The position numbers and the translations under genes were made by a program. From an uncultured bacterium (GTDB lineage: Bacteria; Bacteroidota; Bacteroidia; Bacteroidales; Bacteroidaceae): a DNA stretch of 64,000 bases. Below the pieces are notes generated by a model. It saw only the letters and a list, made by a program, of their open reading frames with translations. It made no database searches and was not told the origin of the DNA. The stretch spans positions 1 to 64,000 of the forward strand of contig CAJMPR010000018.1 of the NCBI GenBank assembly GCA_905215345.1. The letters are read 5' to 3'. Positions within the stretch are counted from its first letter, which is position 1. Each line of letters starts with the position of its first letter. Shown here piece after piece: positions 36,334-45,175 of this stretch.

Positions 36334-36350
36334 CAGCCAATCATTGGCTG
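36334..36350. other. Small hairpin in the aroB-copA intergenic region
   Basis: CAGCCAA/TTGGCTG stem with loop TCA, followed on the plus strand by TTTACGTTTT. The 510-base gap (36095-36604) otherwise holds the copA promoter and the repeat array at 36406-36487; I see no gene in it. Confidence 0.5.
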
Positions 36351-36405
36351 TTTACGTTTTACTCCGGATAGAAGCAAGCAAATTGAAAAATATTGAACTC
36401 TGCAG

Positions 36406-36487
36406 GAATGTAGCCTGCCATTGGGGGGAATGTCGCCTACTTTCGCCCCGATAGTAGGCTACATTCGCCCCGATAGTCGCCTACCTT
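36406..36487. repeat. 22-bp-period mosaic repeat array between aroB and copA
   Basis: CGCCCCGATAGT occurs at 36444-36455 and 36466-36477, the 22-bp units ending AGGCTACATT and CGCCTACCTT. GAATGTAGCCT (36406-36416) is the exact reverse complement of AGGCTACATTC (36456-36466). GTCGCCTAC also occurs at 36432-36440 and 36476-36484, alternating with the inverted GTAGGCTAC. Confidence 0.8.
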
Positions 36488-36604
36488 CTGAGCCTTTTTT
36501 GCAGGTGATTGATAATTAGATACTTGTGAATAAACTGCATATTTAGGAAAAAATGAGACAAAGATGATGAGGGTTTTAGCTCATAACTGCAAAGAAATGA
36601 ACCT

Positions 36605-37666
36605 TTATACCCCCATACACTCCCTGTAAAAGTCGAACATTTCAAAGATAGTATCTTTATCTGCCGTCTGGTTGAGGCAGATGTCGCCTACCTCCTTTAG
36701 CAATGTGAAGTTAATGACGCCTGCGGTGTTCTTCTTGTCGTGCATCATCAGTTCGTAAAGGCGGTCGTACTGTTTGCAATTGAAGGCGAAACTGCCATAA
36801 TTCTCTTTAATGAACTGGATGGTTTGGCGCATCCTCTCCTTGGGAAAACCAACTTTGATATGAGACAGGTAGAGTTCGCATACAATTCCCCAAGCTACGG
36901 CATAGCCATGCAATACAGGGCGGTTCTCGGCAAGTGCAAGGCTCTCAAAAGCATGGCCTGCGGTGTGACCGAGGTTCAGGGCTTTACGGACGCCGTGCTC
37001 CTTGGGGTCCTGTTCCACAATATCTTCTTTTACCTGTACGGAGCGTCCCACCATTGCCTTTAAAGTAACGTAATCTATCTTTTCCGTATCGAAAGATAGC
37101 AATTCAGCCAGATGTTCCGGGGTACTGATTAAGCCATGTTTCAACATTTCGGCATAACCTGAAAAGAAGTTCCGGGCATCGAGACTGCGCAAAAACTCTG
37201 TTTCCAGCAGTACGCTGGCGGCAGGAGCAAATACACCGATTTCATTCTTTAATCCGTTGAAGTTGATGCCGGTCTTTCCGCCTACCGAAGCATCTACCAT
37301 AGCAAGCAGAGTAGTGGGGATGTTGATATAAGCAATTCCCCGCTTAAATGTGGCTGCCGCGAAACCACCAAGGTCGGTTACCATACCGCCGCCGAGGTTA
37401 ACAAGCAATGAATGGCGGGTAGCGCCCTGTTCGCTCAAGGCTTGCCATACGGAGGCCAGCGTTTCCAGCGTCTTGTGTACATCCTCCGCACCGATGATAA
37501 TCTCCGAAGCGTCTTTCAAGGCAGGGATGTCTTGCAGTTGCGGCAAGCAAAGACGATGGGTGTGCTCGTCAGTGAGGACGAACAGTTTATCGTGGGGACA
37601 CTTCTCTATGGCGCGCGTCAGACTGCTTTCCAGCCCTTCGCAAAGGATTACTTCTTGTTTACTCAT
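36605..37666 (-). CDS. aroB: 3-dehydroquinate synthase
   Basis: A 353-residue AroB, the second enzyme of the shikimate pathway, converting DAHP to 3-dehydroquinate using NAD and a divalent metal. Motifs: SLLVNLGGGMVTDLGGFAA, GIAYINIPTTLLAMVDASVG, GKTGINFNGLKNEIG (substrate/NAD), and metal ligands in LNLGHTAGHAFESL and VLHGYAVAWG. The length is typical. The likely -7 element on the minus strand is at 37728-37735. No other aro gene is adjacent. Confidence 0.96.
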   Translation of the reverse strand: MSKQEVILCEGLESSLTRAIEKCPHDKLFVLTDEHTHRLCLPQLQDIPALKDASEIIIGAEDVHKTLETLASVWQALSEQGATRHSLLVNLGGGMVTDLGGFAAATFKRGIAYINIPTTLLAMVDASVGGKTGINFNGLKNEIGVFAPAASVLLETEFLRSLDARNFFSGYAEMLKHGLISTPEHLAELLSFDTEKIDYVTLKAMVGRSVQVKEDIVEQDPKEHGVRKALNLGHTAGHAFESLALAENRPVLHGYAVAWGIVCELYLSHIKVGFPKERMRQTIQFIKENYGSFAFNCKQYDRLYELMMHDKKNTAGVINFTLLKEVGDICLNQTADKDTIFEMFDFYRECMGV

Positions 37667-37670
37667 TTGA

Positions 37671-37846
37671 TTAATTACAAATTACGAATTACAAAAGGGA
37701 GAGTGGCTCTCTTTATTTATTGTGCTACAAAGATAGTTCTTTCAACAATAAAACGTTATCTTTGTCCCGTAAAATCTATGGATTTGTAAGATGCTTCCGG
37801 CATCTGCATTCCGCTAATTGTAATTTGTAATACGTAATTGTAATTG
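37671..37846. repeat. AATTAC-word inverted repeats enclosing divergent promoters
   Basis: TTAATTACAAATTACGAATT (from 37671) and its complement-like partner (37814-37846, TAATTGTAATTTGTAATACG words) bracket the aroB/37852 intergenic region. Between them are two -7 elements: TATCTTTG on the minus strand at 37728-37735 (aroB) and TATCTTTG on the plus strand at 37757-37764 (small membrane protein), 21 bases apart and facing away from each other. Confidence 0.7.
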
Positions 37847-37851
37847 AAAAA

Positions 37852-38265
37852 ATGAAAGCATTACTCCCCGTATATTGCCGTCTGCTCGGCTACTTTGTGA
37901 TAGCTCTGGCTCTGTGTCTTCCTTTTGTCATGGCTATGTTGGGTAAGGTGACTGATGCCAACCTGTTGTTCTATAAAGAGTGTTCCAAACTGCTGATGAT
38001 GCTGGGGGCACTGATGATTATATTTGCTTTAACCAAAGGCGAATCCAAACAGACGGAACAGATACGTAACAAAGCTGTACGGAACGCCATGTTCCTGACG
38101 GTACTTTTTGTATTCGGCGGAATGCTTTACCGGGTGGCGCAGGGCGACCTTATGTCTGTTGACTCTTCTTCTTTCCTGATATTCCTCATTTTTAATGTTC
38201 TCTGCCTGGAATTTGGTATAAAGAAGGCGACGGTTGATGGGTTATTTAAGCGTAATAATCGATAA
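37852..38265 (+). CDS. Small conserved four-helix membrane protein, function unknown
   Basis: A 137-residue protein with about four transmembrane helices (YFVIALALCLPFVMAML, LLMMLGALMIIFAL, AMFLTVLFVFGGMLY, FLIFLIFNVLCLEFGI) and a basic C-terminus (LFKRNNR). I do not recognise a family. It has a TATCTTTG -7 element at 37757-37764, divergent from aroB, and the outer-membrane barrel gene starts about 100 bases downstream on the same strand, though it may be separately transcribed. Confidence 0.75.
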   Translation: MKALLPVYCRLLGYFVIALALCLPFVMAMLGKVTDANLLFYKECSKLLMMLGALMIIFALTKGESKQTEQIRNKAVRNAMFLTVLFVFGGMLYRVAQGDLMSVDSSSFLIFLIFNVLCLEFGIKKATVDGLFKRNNR

Positions 38266-38366
38266 ATAGTAGAAATCAACCTGTCAGCCATTAAACCTTT
38301 TGCCCGGAAGTTTGTCAAAAGAATCAGTAACAAATAAAGATTGTTGATCATTTACATAAACAGGGC

Positions 38367-41282
38367 ATGAAAAAGATTATCACCGGGGCGATGTTGCTGT
38401 TGGCAACGACGTTTTCCGCATTCTCACAAACAAAAAACATTACCGTATCGGGTCGGGTGATTGAAGACACAAATGAGCCGGCGGTACAAGCTACTATTCA
38501 ATTACTTACATTGCCAGACAGTGCCTATGCCGCCGGTGTAGCTACCACCGGGAAAGGGTACTTTACTTTACCAAAGGTGAATGCCGGAAAATATGTGTTA
38601 AAGGTTTCTTACATCGGTTTTAAGAATAAGTTTATCCCTCTTCATTTATACGCTAATGTGCTCGATAAGAATGTCGGTACGATAACGCTCGAAACAGATG
38701 CCATTATGCTGGCGGAAGCGGTTGTGACAGCCGAGGCTCCGCAGGTACAGGTTGTGGAAGATACGTTGGTTTATAACTCCACCGCTTATCGCACGCCTGA
38801 GGGTTCCATGCTCGAGGAGTTGGTGAAGAAACTTCCCGGTGCCGAGATAGATGACGACGGTAACGTAAAAATAAACGGTAAGGATCTGAAAAAGATTATG
38901 GTGGATGGTAAAGAGTTCTTCGGCGGCGATATAAAGACCGGTTTGAAGAACCTGCCGGTAGACATGATTGACAAACTGAAAACTTATGATAAGAAGTCGG
39001 ACTTGGCCCGTATTACAGGTATAGACGACGGTGAAGAAGAGACAGTGCTCGACCTCACTGTAAAGAAAGGTATGAATAAGGGATGGTTTGGTAATGCAGA
39101 TGCCGGTTATGGTACGGAAGACCGTTACATAGGCCGCTTGATGCTGAACCGCTTTGTAGATAAAACACAGGTGTCGCTCATCGCTTCGGCCAATAACGTC
39201 AACGACCAGGGATTCTCGGGTGGTGGCGGTGGTCCCCGCTGGCGCAGGAATAACGGTCTGACGGCTACTAAAACGTTGGGATTGAACTTTGCTACCGAGA
39301 CTTCCAAACTGGAACTTGGGGGTAGTGCCCGTTACAATTACAGGGATGCCGATATTATCAGTACCAACTCTTCCGAACGCTTTTTGCAGAATGGTAGTTC
39401 GTACTCTAACTCCAATACCGTCAATGGTAATCGCAATGTGAATTTTAACGCGGATTTCCGTCTGGAATGGAAACCGGATTCTATGACGAATATTATCTTC
39501 CGTCCTAATTTCTCTTATGGTAAGACGGATAATTCTTCCATTTCAGAGTCAGGGACTTTCAATGCCGATCCATATAGTTTGGTAGCTAATCCGAACGCTT
39601 TCCTTAACTTTGATGAAGTCGACCAGATGGACGATCCGTTGAAAGACATCCGTGTGAATGCTACTAACAGCGCTTCTTTAGGTAAAAGCAAGAACCTTTC
39701 GACGGATGCTACGTTACAGGTGAACCGGAAGTTAAACGATCGGGGACGTAACATCACTTTCCGTGGCCGTTTTGGTTATGGTGACAATGCTAACGATCAA
39801 TATTCACAGTCGGAAACACGCTACTATCAGATATTGAATGCGTTGGGCGGAGACTCCATCCTTTATCGTAACCAGTATATCACGACTCCTACCAATAATT
39901 ATAATTATACTGCCCAGATTACGTATAGCGAACCGATTGCCCGTGCTACATTCTTGCAGTTCAGATATCAGTTCCAGTACAAGTACAGTGAGAGTGACAA
40001 GACCACGTTCGATTTGTTGGATTTTCCGGATTGGGAGATTGATGGTCCGTTGCCTTCCGGATACGAAAACCATCCGGTAGACAGTTTGGGTAAATATGCC
40101 GAATACAGATATTACAACCATGATGCTTCCGTGTCTTTACGTTTCATTCGTGAGAAGTATCAGTTGAGTGCGGGTATGTCCTTTCAGCCGCAACATTCGG
40201 TATTGTCTTACAAGCGAGGAGATTACATGATAGATACAACCCGTAATGTATTTAACTTCGCTCCGAATATTGACTTCCGGTATCGTTTCTCCAAGGTAAG
40301 CCAGTTGCGTTTTATGTATAATGGACGTAGCGGACAGCCCAGCATGGAGAACTTATTGCCTATTGCAGATAATTCGAATCCATTGAATATAAGGATAGGT
40401 AATCCGGGATTGAAGCCTTCCTTTACGCATAGTATGCGTTTGTTTTACAATACGTATAATGCTGAATTGCAACGGGGTATCATGACGCATGTTAATTTCT
40501 CGGCTACACAGAACAGTATCAGTAATAGCACGGTATATAATGAACAGACCGGTGGACGTATTACCACGCCCAAGAATATCAATGGTAATTGGAGTGCTTT
40601 CGGTATGTTCGGTTTCAATACGGCTTTGAAGAATAAGAAGTTTACCATTAATTCGTTCTCTAATATTAACTATGGCAATAATGTGGCTTACTTATATAAT
40701 AATGATACGAAGGTTGATGACAAGAATACTACAACTGAACTGAGAGTGGGTGAGCGTGTGAATGGTGCATATCGTAACGATTGGTTTGAGTTTGGTCTGA
40801 ACGGTTCTATCTCTTATTCGGCAGAACGTAGCAAACTACGTCCTGATAACAATCAGAATCCTTATACATATTCTTATGGAGCATTGACAAATGTAACAAT
40901 GCCCTGGAAGATGACGCTTTCCACAAATCTCACCAACCAAAGCCGTCGTGGCTATTCGGACAGCAGTATGAACCGTAACGAACTGATATGGAATGCCCAA
41001 CTTTCTCAAACGTTCCTGAAAGGTGCTGCTACCGTCAGTTTCGAGATGTATGACATCTTGAAACAGCAGACTAACATCAGCCGTTCGTTGACGGCGGATG
41101 CACGTTCGGTTTCTTCTTATAACGGTATCAACAGTTATTGCATGTTCCACCTTATTTATCGTCTGAATATCTTTGGAAGTAAGTCTGCCCGTGAAAGCAT
41201 GCAGGGCAGACGTAGTTTTGGGGGTGACGGGCCGGGACATCATCGTGGTGGTGGATTCGGTGGTGGACGTCGGCCGTTCTAA
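38367..41282 (+). CDS. Outer-membrane beta-barrel protein, TonB-receptor-like (OMP_b-brl_3 family)
   Basis: A 971-residue exported protein: signal peptide (ending FSAFSQ), a carboxypeptidase-regulatory-like domain (ITVSGRVIEDTNEPAVQATI, GKYVLKVSYIGFK), a plug-like region (EDTLVYNSTAYRTPEGSMLE, KKIMVDGKEFFGGD) and a barrel of about 650 residues. The C-terminus is Gly/Arg/His-rich (GPGHHRGGGFGGGRRPF), as in many members of this Bacteroidota family. It lacks a SusD partner, so it is unlike the SusC at the window start; the substrate is unknown. Its 3' end meets an iterated inverted repeat before cls. Confidence 0.9.
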   Translation: MKKIITGAMLLLATTFSAFSQTKNITVSGRVIEDTNEPAVQATIQLLTLPDSAYAAGVATTGKGYFTLPKVNAGKYVLKVSYIGFKNKFIPLHLYANVLDKNVGTITLETDAIMLAEAVVTAEAPQVQVVEDTLVYNSTAYRTPEGSMLEELVKKLPGAEIDDDGNVKINGKDLKKIMVDGKEFFGGDIKTGLKNLPVDMIDKLKTYDKKSDLARITGIDDGEEETVLDLTVKKGMNKGWFGNADAGYGTEDRYIGRLMLNRFVDKTQVSLIASANNVNDQGFSGGGGGPRWRRNNGLTATKTLGLNFATETSKLELGGSARYNYRDADIISTNSSERFLQNGSSYSNSNTVNGNRNVNFNADFRLEWKPDSMTNIIFRPNFSYGKTDNSSISESGTFNADPYSLVANPNAFLNFDEVDQMDDPLKDIRVNATNSASLGKSKNLSTDATLQVNRKLNDRGRNITFRGRFGYGDNANDQYSQSETRYYQILNALGGDSILYRNQYITTPTNNYNYTAQITYSEPIARATFLQFRYQFQYKYSESDKTTFDLLDFPDWEIDGPLPSGYENHPVDSLGKYAEYRYYNHDASVSLRFIREKYQLSAGMSFQPQHSVLSYKRGDYMIDTTRNVFNFAPNIDFRYRFSKVSQLRFMYNGRSGQPSMENLLPIADNSNPLNIRIGNPGLKPSFTHSMRLFYNTYNAELQRGIMTHVNFSATQNSISNSTVYNEQTGGRITTPKNINGNWSAFGMFGFNTALKNKKFTINSFSNINYGNNVAYLYNNDTKVDDKNTTTELRVGERVNGAYRNDWFEFGLNGSISYSAERSKLRPDNNQNPYTYSYGALTNVTMPWKMTLSTNLTNQSRRGYSDSSMNRNELIWNAQLSQTFLKGAATVSFEMYDILKQQTNISRSLTADARSVSSYNGINSYCMFHLIYRLNIFGSKSARESMQGRRSFGGDGPGHHRGGGFGGGRRPF

Positions 41283-41283
41283 A

Positions 41284-41378
41284 AATTGATAATTGATAAT
41301 TGACAATTAAGCTGCGCGATATTTGTCTCAAATTGTTGTTCCGGTAATTGTCAATTATCAACTGTCAACTGTTAATTA
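41284..41378. repeat. Iterated TTGATAATTGACAA inverted repeat upstream of cls
   Basis: Left side AATTGATAATTGATAATTGA (41284-41310) and right side 41345-41378 (TAATTGTCAATTATCAACTG words) are complementary. The loop core AGCTGCGCGATATTTGTC (from 41310) recurs after cls at 42955-42976 as AGCTTTGCGATATTATGTC. Confidence 0.85.
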
Positions 41379-41467
41379 CAGGGTTTTGCCCCACTGAAGT
41401 ATTATTGCAGATAATCATTAAAAATAATATTTTACCCCTCTTACACTGAATTCTCCCTCCTTTTTCA

Positions 41468-41475
41468 TACATTTG
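41468..41475 (+). promoter_or_regulatory. -7 promoter element for cls
   Basis: TACATTTG matches TAnnTTTG, 22 bases before the cls ATG. Confidence 0.55.
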
Positions 41476-41497
41476 TTTTATACTTCATAACAAATGT

Positions 41498-42937
41498 ATG
41501 CTTGATTGGAACCTCATAGCCAGCCAGATTGCCACGGTAGCATTTGATATTATCTATTTTGGCGCTATTATCGGAACGATTATCGTTATCATACTTGATA
41601 ACAGGAATCCGGTAAAGACGATGGCGTGGATATTAGTGCTGATGTTCCTTCCGGTGGTGGGGCTTATATTCTATTTCTTCTTCGGGCGTAGCCAACGTCG
41701 GGAACGTATTATCGGGCAGAAGAGCTATAATCGCTTATTGAAAAAGCCGATGGCAGAGTATCTTGCCCAGAATTCCTGTGTTCTTCCTATGAATTATAGC
41801 CGACTTATCTCTTTGTTCCGGAATACCAATCAGGCTTTTCCATTTGATGGTAATCGTGTGGCGGTTTATACCTTGGGCTCTTCTTTGCTTCAATCCTTGT
41901 TGTGTGAGTTGCAGCGGGCTACAAAGCATATTCATATGGAGTTCTATATCTTCGAAGATGATGCTATCGGCAGAATGGTGCGTGATGTCTTGATTGAGAA
42001 AGCGAAGCAGGGTGTTGAGGTACGCGTTATTTACGATGATGTAGGTTGCTGGCATGTGCCCAACCGTTTCTTTGAATGTATGCGCGAGGCCGGGGTAGAG
42101 GTGCGTAGCTTCTTGAAAGTGCGTTTCCCTTTGTTTACCAGTAAGGTGAATTATCGAAACCACCGTAAGATTGTGGTTATTGACGGTCGTATCGGCTTTG
42201 TGGGAGGTATGAATCTTGCAGAACGTTATATGCGTGGCTTCTCTTGGGGAATCTGGCGCGACACCCATCTGTTGCTCGAAGGTAAAGCGGTGCATGGATT
42301 GCAAACCGCCTTTTTGCTCGACTGGTATTTTGTTGACCGCACATTGATTACTGCTGCCCGCTATTTTCCGAAAGTAGAGAATTACGGCACTTCTTTGGCA
42401 CAGATTGTGACGAGTGAACCGGTAGGACCGTGGAAAGAAATAATGCAGGGGCTTGTGATGGCCATCACCGGAGCCCGGAAATATTTCTATATTCAAACTC
42501 CCTATTTCTTGCCGACGGAAGCTGTGGCGGTTGCCATGCAGACGGCAGCATTGTCAGGAGTGGATGTCCGTCTGATGCTTCCTTTACGTGCCGACAACCG
42601 GTTGACGCATTTGGGGTCTTGTTCCTATTTGGCTGAGGCACTGCGTGCAGGAGTCAAGGTTTACTTTTACAAAAAGGGCTTTCTGCACTCCAAGTTGATG
42701 GTTACGGATGACGAATTGTCTACTGTCGGTTCTACAAATGTCGATTTCCGTAGTTTTGAGCATAACTTTGAGGTGAATGCTTTTATCTACGACACGGAGA
42801 CTGCCCTTCAAATGCGTGAGATATTCCTGCAAGACCAACGGGACTGTGTGCCTGTATTCCTGAAAAACTGGGAAAAGCGCCCTTGGTATCGTAAGGCGGC
42901 CGAAAGCGTAGTGCGGTTGCTGGCGCCGTTGTTATAA
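41498..42937 (+). CDS. cls: Cardiolipin synthase
   Basis: A 479-residue phospholipase-D-superfamily enzyme making cardiolipin from phosphatidylglycerol. Two N-terminal membrane helices (IATVAFDIIYFGAIIGTIIVI, ILVLMFLPVVGLIFYFFFG) are followed by two HKD motifs: HRKIVVIDGRIGFVGGMN and HSKLMVTDDELSTVGSTN with NVDFRSFEHNFE. The length is standard. It stands alone with its own promoter and is bracketed by two related inverted repeats, the second overlapping its stop codon. Confidence 0.95.
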   Translation: MLDWNLIASQIATVAFDIIYFGAIIGTIIVIILDNRNPVKTMAWILVLMFLPVVGLIFYFFFGRSQRRERIIGQKSYNRLLKKPMAEYLAQNSCVLPMNYSRLISLFRNTNQAFPFDGNRVAVYTLGSSLLQSLLCELQRATKHIHMEFYIFEDDAIGRMVRDVLIEKAKQGVEVRVIYDDVGCWHVPNRFFECMREAGVEVRSFLKVRFPLFTSKVNYRNHRKIVVIDGRIGFVGGMNLAERYMRGFSWGIWRDTHLLLEGKAVHGLQTAFLLDWYFVDRTLITAARYFPKVENYGTSLAQIVTSEPVGPWKEIMQGLVMAITGARKYFYIQTPYFLPTEAVAVAMQTAALSGVDVRLMLPLRADNRLTHLGSCSYLAEALRAGVKVYFYKKGFLHSKLMVTDDELSTVGSTNVDFRSFEHNFEVNAFIYDTETALQMREIFLQDQRDCVPVFLKNWEKRPWYRKAAESVVRLLAPLL

Positions 42938-43008
42938 TTAAAAATGAAGAATTCAGCTTTGCGATATTATGTCGCATTGCAATTCTTCATTCTTAGTTCT
43001 CATTAATT
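42936..43008. repeat. Iterated GAAGAATT inverted repeat between cls and rsmD
   Basis: AATTAAAAATGAAGAATT (42936-42953) pairs with 42981-43008 (AATTCTTCATTCTTAGTTCT then CATTAATT). The core has the stem TGCGA/TCGCA and shares AGCT..GCGATATT.TGTC with the repeat upstream of cls. It covers the stop codons of both converging genes. Confidence 0.85.
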
Positions 43009-43540
43009 ATTGGAATATCGTGAAGTTTACACTGCCATAAACCCTTCTTTCCACAAAATGCGGATGTCCTTCGAAGTTGTCTTTCTTTCCGTGTTCAAGT
43101 ACAAAGAGCCCGTCTTTTTTCAACAAGTTATTCTCGAATATCAGGTCGGGTATCGTTTCCAGTCCTTTAAGTTCATAGGGAGGGTCGGCGAAGATAAAAT
43201 CAAATTTCTCCCGCCCGCTTCTGATGTATTTGAATACGTCTCCACGGATGGGCAGACATTTATCCGTTTTCAACTCTTGCATCACTTTACAGATGAAGAT
43301 GAAATGGTCACGGTCTTTTTCTACACTGATAACCTGGTCGCAACCTCTGGATACGAGTTCTATACTGATGCTGCCTGTTCCGGCGAAAAGGTCGAGTGCA
43401 CGTATATTCTCTTCAAAGTCTATATAGTTAGACAATACATTGAACAGATTCTCTTTGGCAAAATCCGTCGTAGGACGCGCTTTGAAAGAATGGGGCACAT
43501 CGAAACGCCTGCTTTTGTAAATTCCACTGATTACTCGCAT
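43007..43540 (-). CDS. rsmD: 16S rRNA (guanine966-N2)-methyltransferase RsmD
   Basis: A 177-residue Rossmann methyltransferase. Motifs: MRVISGIYKSRRFDVP at the start, AdoMet site RALDLFAGTGSISIE, and the catalytic FIFADPPYEL. It methylates G966 of 16S rRNA. The start overlaps the upstream DUF3822 gene by 10 bases, so translation is coupled. This pairing is common in Bacteroidota. Confidence 0.95.
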   Translation of the reverse strand: MRVISGIYKSRRFDVPHSFKARPTTDFAKENLFNVLSNYIDFEENIRALDLFAGTGSISIELVSRGCDQVISVEKDRDHFIFICKVMQELKTDKCLPIRGDVFKYIRSGREKFDFIFADPPYELKGLETIPDLIFENNLLKKDGLFVLEHGKKDNFEGHPHFVERRVYGSVNFTIFQ

Positions 43541-44310
43541 AGATTAATAGCTTGTAGGTCAAGATTAGTGGCGGGATTCATGATAAATACCTGCCGGATA
43601 AATTTTCTGAGTTCTGATAATAGTTGATCTTTGTCAGGCAGTTCGCCCGTAAGATGAAGTTCGTCGCGTTCCTGCTCCAATCCGAGTTGCTTCCATATAT
43701 ATAGCAGGTAATAAATACGGTCGTTTGTTTCTTTGCATGCAAATGAGTTGGCTATTTGTAATCTTCCACGGTCGTAAGCAAAAATGTCTATAGCCTCTTT
43801 ACGTAAATGGGCATACATTTTCCGACTGTTTCCCAATCGGCTCTTTGTTGCGAAGAATTCAATGAACGGACTGGCTTGTGAGTAGAAACGGACATCCGGA
43901 TATTGTTCGCATAGGAAGGAGCAAACACTTTTATCCATACCGAACAGTACAACGATGTTGTTTTTCTGCAGGATATTATACTGCACCAATTCATTATTCT
44001 GTTTCGGATGATTATGATAGAAAACAGTTTCTGCCTGTTCGTCTTCAAAGAATTCCAGGGGGATGAACGTGAAACGTTTGTCCGCCATCAGTACATTGAC
44101 CCGGCGAAAAGGATGACTTAACCACTCTACCTCACGGAACGTCTGTTTGAGATTGGCGGTAAGAGATAATGATTCGTCTACCTTACAGTCATAAAAGGAA
44201 AGTTCACCATCACCGAGAGGGTTAAATACAGAAAAAGAAAATCCATCCGTACTAAGACGGATGGATAATGTATATTGTTCCGATTTACTGAAATCAGTTG
44301 TTTCTATCAT
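43531..44310 (-). CDS. DUF3822 family protein
   Basis: A 259-residue soluble protein with no signal peptide (YTLSIRLSTDGFSFSVFNPL, VNVLMADKRFTFIPLEFFED, MYAHLRKEAIDIFAYDRGRLQIANSF near the middle). It fits DUF3822, a Bacteroidota family usually found beside rsmD. No function is established to my knowledge. Overlap with rsmD suggests a link to rRNA modification or shared control, which is inference only. Confidence 0.85.
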   Translation of the reverse strand: MIETTDFSKSEQYTLSIRLSTDGFSFSVFNPLGDGELSFYDCKVDESLSLTANLKQTFREVEWLSHPFRRVNVLMADKRFTFIPLEFFEDEQAETVFYHNHPKQNNELVQYNILQKNNIVVLFGMDKSVCSFLCEQYPDVRFYSQASPFIEFFATKSRLGNSRKMYAHLRKEAIDIFAYDRGRLQIANSFACKETNDRIYYLLYIWKQLGLEQERDELHLTGELPDKDQLLSELRKFIRQVFIMNPATNLDLQAINLCE

Positions 44311-44360
44311 TTTAGTTTTTTAGTTTTAGTTCCTGGGGTTTTAAGTTACTGCGAACTCAT

Positions 44361-44388
44361 AAACTTAAGAACCTGCAAACTTAAGAAC
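44361..44388. repeat. Direct repeat AAACTTAAGAAC between the DUF3822 gene and its upstream neighbour
   Basis: AAACTTAAGAAC occurs at 44361-44372 and 44377-44388, separated by CTGC; GTTTTAAGTT nearby (44338-44347) gives partial inverted pairing. It fills part of the 83-base gap. Confidence 0.6.
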
Positions 44389-44393
44389 TTAAA

Positions 44394-45080
44394 TTATTCC
44401 CAGTTACCAGCGTTGTTGTTAGCTGTCTCCAAGTCACCGATCTTCAAACCACAATATCTTCCTAATTTAGTTTGAGTATCTTTCAGGTTAGCAATTTCCT
44501 GAGCATCCAAACCATTCAGGTAAACATCGTATGGAGTCTTTACTTCGAGCAAGCAGAAAGGAGCACCGGATTTAGCTGTATCGTTACGGATAGCCATTTC
44601 AAACTGTGCACCGTTTCCAAAAGGAACATATCTCAATGAATCAGCATTGAAGCCTTTCGGGAAGATAGTATCTAAAACTGCTACCCACATAGTATCACGT
44701 TTGAAGTTTTGCAAACCGAGTTTTTGAACTTCAGAGTAGTTACCGGTTTTCTTAGCCTTGTTGATGATGTTAATAGCTTTTTTCTCAGTCAAACCATCCT
44801 CCAACTGCTTGTCATTCAACTCTCCTTGTTTGAAGACGAACGGAAGTTTTTGGTTCTTAACGAAATCAATCAAAGAATCAAAGTTAGCAGTGTATTGCTG
44901 GTTGTGCAAGCCACGATATTCCATCTGTGCTTTACGGATGTCAATCAAGCGAGCGATAACTGCCGCATCTCTGTGCTTCTTGGATTCTTCAAAGTTTATA
45001 GGACCCATGATGCTGGCATAGCAGATATAAACTAAGACCAGAATACATACGCCTAAAACGATATTAAATACTGTTTTCAT
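44394..45080 (-). CDS. Conserved membrane-anchored protein, function unknown
   Basis: A 228-residue protein with one N-terminal transmembrane helix (TVFNIVLGVCILVLVYICYA) and a mainly helical then mixed extracytoplasmic part (RDAAVIARLIDIRKAQMEYRG, ALTEKK-like helices, LRYVPFGNGAQFEMAIRNDT, PYDVYLNGLDAQEIANLKDT). The helix followed by RLIDIRKAQMEY resembles pilin-like starts, but no peptidase site or Glu5 is seen, so I do not call it a pilin. It is upstream of DUF3822 and rsmD on the same strand and has a TATTTTTG -7 element at 45116-45123. Confidence 0.8.
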   Translation of the reverse strand: MKTVFNIVLGVCILVLVYICYASIMGPINFEESKKHRDAAVIARLIDIRKAQMEYRGLHNQQYTANFDSLIDFVKNQKLPFVFKQGELNDKQLEDGLTEKKAINIINKAKKTGNYSEVQKLGLQNFKRDTMWVAVLDTIFPKGFNADSLRYVPFGNGAQFEMAIRNDTAKSGAPFCLLEVKTPYDVYLNGLDAQEIANLKDTQTKLGRYCGLKIGDLETANNNAGNWE

Positions 45081-45115
45081 GATAAATATGTTTTTTAGTT
45101 GTTATATTCGCACCG

Positions 45116-45123
45116 CAAAAATA
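45116..45123 (-). promoter_or_regulatory. -7 promoter element for the hypothetical-DUF3822-rsmD operon
   Basis: Reads TATTTTTG on the minus strand (TAnnTTTG), 35 bases before the start codon. Confidence 0.5.
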
Positions 45124-45175
45124 AAAGAAATAAATTGAAAAACGATAGTTCCCTTTACTTTTTTCTGTTACAAAA

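Noticed and set aside
36406..36487. CRISPR array
   Set aside because: Only two or three units with no unique spacers of constant length, and no cas gene.
44394..45080. Type IV pilin-like protein
   Set aside because: A single N-terminal helix followed by a helical segment is suggestive, but there is no prepilin peptidase site or Glu5.
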